From assembly GCF_014649915.1 (NCBI RefSeq), contig NZ_BMTY01000009.1, positions 26,740 through 90,739 on the forward strand: a stretch of 64,000 bases of DNA, given 5' to 3'. The notes beneath the pieces are model-generated. The model saw only the letters and a list, made by a program, of their open reading frames with translations, was not told the DNA's origin and searched no databases. Both the position numbers and the translations under genes were made by a program. The number at the start of each line of letters is the position of its first letter. Position 1 is the stretch's first letter. Positions 59,010-64,000 of the stretch are shown here, piece by piece. This DNA comes from Streptomyces toxytricini (lineage in GTDB: Bacteria; Actinomycetota; Actinomycetes; Streptomycetales; Streptomycetaceae).

Positions 59010-60670
59010 ACACCGCAGCCCCCGCCCCCGCCTCCCCGTCCGCGCCGCTCCCGCCGGCCCCGGCTGCGTCCGGCGCGCACGCGCCCGACCCGGCCGCGGT
59101 GTTCGTCCGCATCAAGCTGTCGCTGCTGCGCAACGGCCTGAAGGGCTCCTCCAAGCGGAAGGCCGCCTACTTCACGTCGCTGGGCTTCGCCCTGCTGGTG
59201 GGCCTCGCCCTCACCCTCGGCCTGTCCGCGCTGCGCGGCCACGCCCACGGCGGGACCCTCGTGGTCCTGTTGGCGGCGGTCCTCGCGCTCGGCTGGGCGT
59301 TCATGCCGCTGTTCTTCCCCGCCGGGGACGAGACGCTCGACCCCAGCCGGCTGGTGATGCTGCCGCTGCGGCCGCGGCCGCTCGTGCGCGCCCTGCTGGT
59401 CTCCTCGCTGATCGGGATCGGCCCCCTGTTCACGGTGTGCGTGGCCGTCGGCTCGGTCGTCGCCGTCGCCCACGGCGCTGCGGGCATCGTCGCCGCCGTG
59501 GTGGCCGTGCCTCTGCTGCTGCTCGGCTGCGTGACGCTGGCGCGCGCCGTCGCCACGGCGAACGTACGGCTGCTGACCAGCCGCAAGGGCCGCGACCTGG
59601 CCCTGCTCAGCGGCCTCGTCGTCGCGGTGGGCGCCCAGCTCGCGAACTTCGCCAGCCAGCGGCTGATGGAGACGGGCGGCCTCGCCCAGCTGCAACCCGC
59701 CGGCGCGGTGGTGCGCTGGCTGCCGCCCGCCACCGCCATCGGCATGGTCGACTCGGCGAGCCGCGGCGCGTACGGTACGGCCGCCGCCCAGCTGGCGCTG
59801 ACCCTGGCCGGGCTGGCGCTGCTGGTGTGGCTGTGGGAGCGGAGCCTGACCCGGGTGATGGTGACGCCGGACGGCTCGACGGTCGCCGCGCAGGCCTCCT
59901 CCGAGCGCGGATCCGCGGGCGGCGGCCTGTGGGCGCTGCTGCCGGGCGGCCGGACCGGCGCGACCATGCAGCGCACGCTGCGGTACGTGGTCCGCGACCC
60001 GAAGACGAAGGCCGCGTGGGTGTCGTCCCTGGCGCTCGGCCTGATCATCCCGGTGTTCAACGCCCTCCAGGGGGACGGCTCCATCTACCTGGTGTGCTTC
60101 GGCACGGGCATGCTCGGCCTGCAGATGTACAACCAGTTCGGCCAGGACACCTCGGCGTTCTGGATGGTCGCGCAGACGATCTCGACGACCCGCGACGCGT
60201 ACGAGGAGCTGCGGGCCCGCGCCTACGCGCTCGCCCTGATCACGGTGCCGTACACGGTCCTCGTCACGGCGGCCACCGCGGCCGTCGTCCCCGACTGGCA
60301 GGCGTTCCCGGCCGGCCTGGGCGTGGCCCTCGCGGTGATGGGCTCGATGATGTGCACGGGTGCGCTGGCCTCGGCCCGGTTCCCGTACTCCATCCCCTCG
60401 GACGGGGCGTTCAAGAGCGTCGTCCCGGGTCAGGCGGGCCTGGCCTGGGCGGGCATGGCCGGCGGCCTGCTGGCGTCGCTGGTGCTCTCCGGGCCGGTCA
60501 TCGGCCTGGCGATCTGGTTCGAGGTGGCGCGGATGGAGTCCGCGTTCTGGCTGCTGCTGCCGCTCGGCGCGGCCTGGGGCACGGCCGCGACCTGGGCGGG
60601 CGTACGGCTGGCGGCGCCGCGGGTGGCCCGGCAGCTGCCGGAGATCCTCCAGGCGGTCAGCAAGGGCTGA
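59006..60670 (+). CDS. ABC transporter permease, ABC-2-like (554 aa)
   Basis: About 11-12 hydrophobic segments after a Pro/Ala-rich leader of 35 residues, including ALLVGLALTLGLSAL, GTLVVLLAAVLALGWAFM, LLVSSLIGIGPLFTVCVAVG, IVAAVVAVPLLLLGCVTL, LALTLAGLALLVWLW and several more to the C-terminus. It forms the membrane part of the exporter encoded with the preceding ATPase. No substrate-binding protein is linked, consistent with export. A hairpin terminator follows. Confidence 0.9.
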   Translation: MNTAAPAPASPSAPLPPAPAASGAHAPDPAAVFVRIKLSLLRNGLKGSSKRKAAYFTSLGFALLVGLALTLGLSALRGHAHGGTLVVLLAAVLALGWAFMPLFFPAGDETLDPSRLVMLPLRPRPLVRALLVSSLIGIGPLFTVCVAVGSVVAVAHGAAGIVAAVVAVPLLLLGCVTLARAVATANVRLLTSRKGRDLALLSGLVVAVGAQLANFASQRLMETGGLAQLQPAGAVVRWLPPATAIGMVDSASRGAYGTAAAQLALTLAGLALLVWLWERSLTRVMVTPDGSTVAAQASSERGSAGGGLWALLPGGRTGATMQRTLRYVVRDPKTKAAWVSSLALGLIIPVFNALQGDGSIYLVCFGTGMLGLQMYNQFGQDTSAFWMVAQTISTTRDAYEELRARAYALALITVPYTVLVTAATAAVVPDWQAFPAGLGVALAVMGSMMCTGALASARFPYSIPSDGAFKSVVPGQAGLAWAGMAGGLLASLVLSGPVIGLAIWFEVARMESAFWLLLPLGAAWGTAATWAGVRLAAPRVARQLPEILQAVSKG

Positions 60671-60687
60671 GCCCGGCCGCGTCGGCC

Positions 60688-60726
60688 GAGGGGGGGTGCG
60701 GGGCCTGCGGGCCCGGCACCCCCCTC
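60688..60726. terminator. Hairpin terminator after the ABC operon
   Basis: GGGGGGTGC (60691-60699) pairs with GCACCCCCC (60716-60724); the 16-nt loop can itself fold (GGGCC..GGCCC). It lies between the permease stop and the convergent SMR gene. Confidence 0.65.
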
Positions 60727-60749
60727 CTGTGTTCACGAGCGGTGGGTAC

Positions 60750-61067
60750 TCAGACCGCGGTCACGCGGAGCAGGACTGCGCCGCCGATGATGGAGGCGAA
60801 GGACAGCAGCCGGGCGGCGGTGATCCGCTCCTTGAAGAGGACGGCGCCGAGGGCGACGGTCCCGGCGCCGCCGATGCCCGTCCAGATCGTGTAGCCGACG
60901 CTGACGTCGAGTTCGCGCAGGGCCAGCGACAGGGTGTAGATCCCGCCTGCTGCGGCGAGCAGGGTGAAGACGGACGGCCACAGGCGTGTGAAGCCCTTCG
61001 TGGCGTTGGTGCCGAGCGCGAAGGCGATCTCGAAGAGGATGGCGACGCCGAGGTGGATCCAGGTCAT
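60750..61067 (-). CDS. Small multidrug resistance (SMR) transporter subunit (105 aa)
   Basis: Four transmembrane helices in 105 residues, the EmrE-type size. The conserved membrane Glu is in ILFEIAFALGT (about residue 13); SVGYTIWTGIGGAGTVALG is the classic helix 2-3 signature. It lies 31 bp after another SMR gene with the same orientation. Such pairs often work as heterodimers of opposite topology. Substrates are probably cationic drugs or guanidinium-like compounds. Confidence 0.92.
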   Translation of the reverse strand: MTWIHLGVAILFEIAFALGTNATKGFTRLWPSVFTLLAAAGGIYTLSLALRELDVSVGYTIWTGIGGAGTVALGAVLFKERITAARLLSFASIIGGAVLLRVTAV

Positions 61068-61098
61068 GACGGTGTGTCCTTGGGGTCGGGCGGCGGGG

Positions 61099-61485
61099 TC
61101 AGGCGGTGGGCGCGGAGGGAGCGGCGGCGGCCCTCTTGGATGCGCGGTGGTCGCCGATGCGCAGGCCGAGCGCGCCGCCGATGATCAGGACGAACGCGAG
61201 GGCCTTCCAGACCGTCATGGGCTCGCCGTAGACGACGGTGCCGAGGACGACCGTGCCGACGCCGCCGATGCCGGACCAGACGGTGTACCCGACGCCGACG
61301 TCGATGGTTTTGAGGGCCTGCGAGAGCGTGTAGATGCCGGCGGAGGCGGCCGCGACGGTGAGCAGCGAGGGCCAGAGCCGCGTGAAGCCGTCGGTGGCCT
61401 CGGTGCCGAGCGCGAAGGTGATCTCGAAGAGCGACGAGAAGAGCAGCCAGGCCCACCCTCGCGAGGAGGAAGAAGACGACGACAC
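61099..61485 (-). CDS. SMR transporter subunit, paired (128 aa)
   Basis: The same fold as its neighbour: LFEITFALGTEATDGFTRLW with the conserved Glu, VGVGYTVWSGIGGVGTVVLG, ALAFVLIIGGALGLRI. A Ser-rich start (MSSSSSSSRG) and a Lys/Arg/Ala tail (RASKRAAAAPSAPTA) distinguish it; the difference in loop charge between the two subunits fits opposed insertion. The GTG at 61485 lies in the divergent region shared with the MarR gene, which probably represses the pair. Confidence 0.9.
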   Translation of the reverse strand: MSSSSSSSRGWAWLLFSSLFEITFALGTEATDGFTRLWPSLLTVAAASAGIYTLSQALKTIDVGVGYTVWSGIGGVGTVVLGTVVYGEPMTVWKALAFVLIIGGALGLRIGDHRASKRAAAAPSAPTA

Positions 61486-61508
61486 AGGAACCCCCGAAGA
61501 CGGTTAGT

Positions 61509-61522
61509 TGCATGTACGTGCA
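61509..61522. promoter_or_regulatory. Possible MarR operator TGCATGTACGTGCA
   Basis: A 14-bp inverted repeat with one symmetric mismatch pair, 24 bp upstream of the SMR start and 110 bp upstream of the divergent MarR gene. Local autoregulation of such an arrangement is typical of MarR proteins. A similar CATGTAAC half lies near 61586. Confidence 0.45.
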
Positions 61523-61557
61523 TGGAAATTTCGACCGCGATGGCCCACATCGGCGAG

Positions 61558-61572
61558 CTGGCGGCACGTCAG
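61558..61572. promoter_or_regulatory. Near-match to the CoA-regulon palindrome (CTGGCGGCACGTCAG)
   Basis: One mismatch (A to G at position 4) to CTGACGnnnCGTCAG, in the SMR/MarR divergent promoter. It could link the drug exporter to the same regulator, or be chance in GC-rich DNA. Confidence 0.35.
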
Positions 61573-61631
61573 AAGCTTGCACAGTCATGTAACTTGTTGT
61601 CAACGCCGACCAAACCCGCCGGAGGTGCCCC

Positions 61632-62087
61632 GTGACCGCCAGCCCGCCCGCGCCGCCGCCCGCCGACACCGCCTCCGACCAGGCGCTGTGGAGTCGGGTC
61701 CTGGCCGTGCACGCCCAGGTGGAGCGCAGCCTCGCGCAGGCGCTCCAACGCCGCCACGGGATCGGCCTGTCGGAGTACCGCGCCCTGGAGGACCTGGCCC
61801 GCGCGGACGGCGGCGAGCTGCGGATGCAGGAGCTGGCGGACCGGATCGGCCTGGGGCAGAGCTCGGTGACCCGCCTGGTGGCCCGCCTGGAGGCGGCCGG
61901 CTTCGCCTACAAGGGCCACTGCCCGGACGACAAGCGCGGCGTGTACGCGGTGGTCACCGACGCGGGCCGCGAGCGCCACGCCGCGGCCCGCGCCACGTAC
62001 GCGGAAGTCCTGGGCACGGCCCTGAACACGGTCGCCGCCGACCCCCGCCTGACCAGCACGGTCCAGGCCCTGCGCACTTCGGGCTGA
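61632..62087 (+). CDS. MarR-family transcriptional regulator (151 aa)
   Basis: Winged helix: LRMQELADRIGLGQSSVTRLVARLEAAGF is the recognition region (about residues 62-90, quoted here as its core LGQSSVTRLVARLE), then the wing KGHCPDDKRGVYAVVTDAG. Helical dimerisation parts flank it. The GTG at 61632 is preceded by GGAGG. It is divergent from two SMR genes, the usual layout for a MarR repressor released by the exported drug. Confidence 0.92.
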   Translation: MTASPPAPPPADTASDQALWSRVLAVHAQVERSLAQALQRRHGIGLSEYRALEDLARADGGELRMQELADRIGLGQSSVTRLVARLEAAGFAYKGHCPDDKRGVYAVVTDAGRERHAAARATYAEVLGTALNTVAADPRLTSTVQALRTSG

Positions 62088-62099
62088 CGCCGGCCCGGT

Positions 62100-62993
62100 T
62101 CAGCCGCGGACAGGGGCCAGGGTCTGCAGGAAGGGTTCCAGGGCCGTGTGGCAGGCGGTGGGGTGGGTGTGGTGGAGGTAGTGGCCGGCGTCGGGGACTT
62201 CCGCGTAGTGGCCCGACGGGAGGACGCGGACCATTTCCTGGGCTTCCGCGCGGCCCAGTTCGCCGTCGAGGGCGCGGACGACCAGCGTCGGGCAGGTGAC
62301 CTGGGCCAGTTCGTCCCAGTGGGCGTCGTGGACCCAGGTCTCACGGGCCGTCAGCATCTGGCGGCGGGAGAAGACCGGGCGCCAGCCGTCGGGGGTTTCG
62401 TGCATGACGTCCGCGAAGAAGGCGCCGCGGCCCGGGTCGGGGTGTTCCACGCGCGGGTCGTCCTCGCCGAACCAGCGGCGGGCGGCGTCCTGGGTGGGGA
62501 AGGGGAGGGGCCAGCGGCTGAACCAGTCCTCCCAGTCGCGCTGGGAGGCCTCGCCGAGGGCCGAGGCGCGCATGTCGAGGATGACCAGGCCCGCGACCAG
62601 GTCGGGGCGGCGGGCGGCCAGCTGCCAGGCGGTGAGGGCGCCCATCGAGTGGCCGATGACGGTGACGGGGGCGAGGCCGAGCTGTTCGATCACGGCTTCG
62701 GCGTCCGCGACGAAGGCCTCGCGGCCGAGGGACGCGGAGGGATCCGCGCCGGCGGGCGGGCGGTCGCTGTGGCCGTGGCCCCGCTGGTCCAGGGCGATCA
62801 CGCGGCGGCCCTCGGCGAGCCGGCGGGCGGTGCCGGCCCAGTGGTGGGCGCGGCCCATCAGGCCGTGGAGTAACAGGAGGCGGGGAGCCGCGGCATCGGC
62901 GGCCGGACCGAACTCCCAGGCGGCCAGGCGCACGCCGTCGGCCCCCGTCACATCGATGCGCTGTACCACCGCAGATGCACCCCCTTCGTCCAC
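62100..62993 (-). CDS. Alpha/beta hydrolase (up to 297 aa)
   Basis: LLLLHGLMGRAHHWAGTARRLA holds the HG oxyanion motif; the nucleophile elbow is GHSMGA (Ser about residue 118); the acid is in VVRALDGELGRAE and the His in PDAGHYLHH. Domain length is standard for haloperoxidase/esterase-like members, and substrate is unknown. The frame allows GTG 62993, but GTG 62969, ten bases after an AGGGGG ribosome site, is the better start. Downstream of dmdR1 in the same direction with two hairpins between. Confidence 0.85.
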   Translation of the reverse strand: MDEGGASAVVQRIDVTGADGVRLAAWEFGPAADAAAPRLLLLHGLMGRAHHWAGTARRLAEGRRVIALDQRGHGHSDRPPAGADPSASLGREAFVADAEAVIEQLGLAPVTVIGHSMGALTAWQLAARRPDLVAGLVILDMRASALGEASQRDWEDWFSRWPLPFPTQDAARRWFGEDDPRVEHPDPGRGAFFADVMHETPDGWRPVFSRRQMLTARETWVHDAHWDELAQVTCPTLVVRALDGELGRAEAQEMVRVLPSGHYAEVPDAGHYLHHTHPTACHTALEPFLQTLAPVRG

Positions 62994-63185
62994 GGCAGAC
63001 TATCGAACCTGCATTCGAAAACGGCTTTGCGCCGCCCAACACCGCTCTTTCGAGTGACCTTGCTCAAGGATTGGCCGCCGCTGCCGAAGGAGATCCTTTG
63101 AGCAGGGAGGCGGGCCGCTCGGGGAAGACGGTCCGAAGGGGACGACCTCGAGAGCTCGGGGCTCCGGGTCGACAAGGGGAGGAAG

Positions 63186-63213
63186 GGTCCCGGCGCCGCA
63201 AGGCGCCGGGACC
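63186..63213. terminator. 12-bp hairpin with GCAA tetraloop
   Basis: GGTCCCGGCGCC (63186-63197), loop GCAA, GGCGCCGGGACC (63202-63213). Perfect stem with a GNRA-type loop, second of two tandem hairpins beyond dmdR1. The rest of 62994-63185 shows no gene. Confidence 0.75.
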
Positions 63214-63232
63214 CCCTGACACCGCCGCGCCG

Positions 63233-63262
63233 CCGCGGCCGCCGCCGCAGCGGCGGCCGCGG
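63233..63262. terminator. 13-bp hairpin directly after the dmdR1 stop
   Basis: CCGCGGCCGCCGC (63233-63245), loop CGCA, GCGGCGGCCGCGG (63250-63262). The perfect stem abuts the stop codon, so it likely terminates dmdR1 transcription. Confidence 0.75.
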
Positions 63263-63955
63263 TCAGCGCTTCGCGACGAAGACGTGCGAGGCGATCTCGT
63301 CCTCCAGCTCGGCGGCCTCGCCGCCGCTGCCGACGAGCACGCCGCCGGGCGACTCCGTCACGCTCACCACCGAGCCGGGCTGCACGCCCGCCCGCCGCAG
63401 CGTGTACATCAGCTGGGCGTCCGTCTGGATCGGCTCGCCGATGCGGCGGACGACCACCGTCTTGCCCTCCGTGCCCGGCTCCAGCTCGGAGAGGGCGACC
63501 ATGCCGTCCTCCAGGAACGGGTCGGCCTCGGCCTTCTCGCCCAGCTCCTCCAGACCCGGGATCGGGTTCCCGTACGGCGATTCGGTCGGGTGCCGCAGCA
63601 GCTCCAGCACGCGCCGCTCCACCGCCTCGCTCATCACGTGCTCCCAGCGGCAGGCCTCGGCGTGCACCTGCTCCCACTCCAGGCCGATGACGTCCACGAG
63701 GAGGCACTCCGCGAGCCGGTGCTTGCGCATCACGCGCGTCGCGAGGCGCCGCCCCTCCTCCGTCAGCTCCAGGTGGCGGTCGCTCGCCACCGCCACGAGG
63801 CCGTCGCGCTCCATCCGCGCCACGGTCTGGCTGACCGTCGGGCCACTCTGGTCGAGCCGCTCCGCGATCCGGGCGCGCATGGGGACGACGCCTTCCTCTT
63901 CCAGCTCGAGGATGGTGCGGAGGTACATCTCCGTGGTGTCGATCAGTCCGGACAT
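63263..63955 (-). CDS. dmdR1: DtxR-family iron-dependent repressor DmdR1 (230 aa)
   Basis: Fe2+-dependent repressor of siderophore and iron-uptake genes. The helix-turn-helix is ARIAERLDQSGPTVSQTVARM (about 28-48; 21 residues, core SGPTVSQTVARME); metal ligands include Met10 (TTEMYLRTI) and the C-x2-E-H set in CRWEHVM (about 102-106); an SH3-like FeoA domain forms the C-terminus (VVVRRIGEPI through HVFVAKR). The length agrees with DmdR1 of S. coelicolor, and the locus order fits. ATG at 63955. An antisense frame overlaps it almost fully. Confidence 0.93.
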   Translation of the reverse strand: MSGLIDTTEMYLRTILELEEEGVVPMRARIAERLDQSGPTVSQTVARMERDGLVAVASDRHLELTEEGRRLATRVMRKHRLAECLLVDVIGLEWEQVHAEACRWEHVMSEAVERRVLELLRHPTESPYGNPIPGLEELGEKAEADPFLEDGMVALSELEPGTEGKTVVVRRIGEPIQTDAQLMYTLRRAGVQPGSVVSVTESPGGVLVGSGGEAAELEDEIASHVFVAKR

Positions 63956-63989
63956 TCGTGCCCCTCGGATTATCGTGCGCTGGCCCTGA
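63402..63989 (+). CDS. Antisense frame opposite dmdR1 (Adm-like, 195 aa)
   Basis: An open frame on the plus strand antiparallel to dmdR1. In S. coelicolor a gene named adm, antiparallel to dmdR1, has been reported to encode a real protein affecting siderophore and antibiotic production (recalled from the literature). The product here is Ser/Arg/Thr-rich with no domain, as expected for a frame imposed by the opposite gene's codon bias. No strong ribosome site was found, so coding status is unproven. Confidence 0.3.
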   Translation: MYISWASVWIGSPMRRTTTVLPSVPGSSSERATMPSSRNGSASAFSPSSSRPGIGFPYGDSVGCRSSSSTRRSTASLITCSQRQASACTCSHSRPMTSTRRHSASRCLRITRVARRRPSSVSSRWRSLATATRPSRSIRATVWLTVGPLWSSRSAIRARMGTTPSSSSSRMVRRYISVVSISPDIRAPRIIVRWP

Positions 63990-64000
63990 CCCCAATTCTG

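Overview
This is high-GC, gene-dense actinobacterial DNA, almost certainly from a Streptomyces chromosome. The reasons are strong G/C at third codon positions, GTG starts, four-base ATGA/GTGA gene overlaps, and genes typical of the genus: an AfsR-type SARP regulator with an AfsS-like partner, an AfsK-type kinase with a PQQ propeller, DmdR1, an NsdA-like TPR regulator and an SCO4402-family protein. From memory, the backbone order resembles the stretch of the S. coelicolor chromosome from dmdR1 to afsR. No rRNA, tRNA or CRISPR array was seen.

Layout. 0.2-6.6 kb: Nudix hydrolase, secreted trypsin-like protease, amidohydrolase, afsR and afsS. 6.9-12.0 kb: methyltransferase, then the first block of acyl-CoA genes (ligase; thiolase-like, DUF35, crotonase). 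12.2-15.2 kb: a four-gene island with a WXG-type secreted-protein candidate. 15.3-20.3 kb: cyclophilin, afsK, a VOC protein and a TetR regulator. 20.3-23.4 kb: F420-type oxidoreductase, acyl-CoA dehydrogenase and a second thiolase-like protein. 23.4-25.3 kb: a non-coding repeat island. 25.3-46.9 kb: PNPOx-like protein, a long run of CoA-ester, redox and hydrolase genes, a HicB antitoxin with a hicA remnant, and a two-component system. 47-64 kb: serine hydrolase, EF-hand protein, ECF sigma/anti-sigma pair, purU, solute-binding protein, NsdA-like regulator, primase-polymerase fragment, ABC exporter, SMR pair with MarR, alpha/beta hydrolase and dmdR1.

The main finding is a dispersed regulon. A 15-bp palindrome, CTGACGnnnCGTCAG, recurs about a dozen times, nearly always 15-80 bp upstream of a gene for CoA-ester or redox metabolism. 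It precedes about 21 genes in 13 transcription units: three kinds of acyl-CoA synthetase, four acyl-CoA dehydrogenases in two complementary types, two thiolase-like proteins, two DUF35 proteins, two crotonases, two paralogous amidohydrolases, a cyclase-family hydrolase, an SDR, a zinc alcohol dehydrogenase, a flavin reductase, an F420-type oxidoreductase and DoxX. The TetR regulator at 19.6 kb lies in the middle and carries a degenerate copy over its own start codon, so it is the best candidate repressor. The gene set looks like a CoA-dependent pathway for a bulky alicyclic, steroid- or terpenoid-like compound; the substrate is not known. One site lies between an amidohydrolase and afsR, so the pathway may touch the AfsK-AfsR-AfsS circuit among which it is interleaved.

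The second notable structure is the 23.5-25.1 kb island: two 204-bp inverted copies, each holding a 155-bp core with 20-bp terminal inverted repeats, enclosing two head-to-head arrays of a 66-bp hairpin-forming unit.
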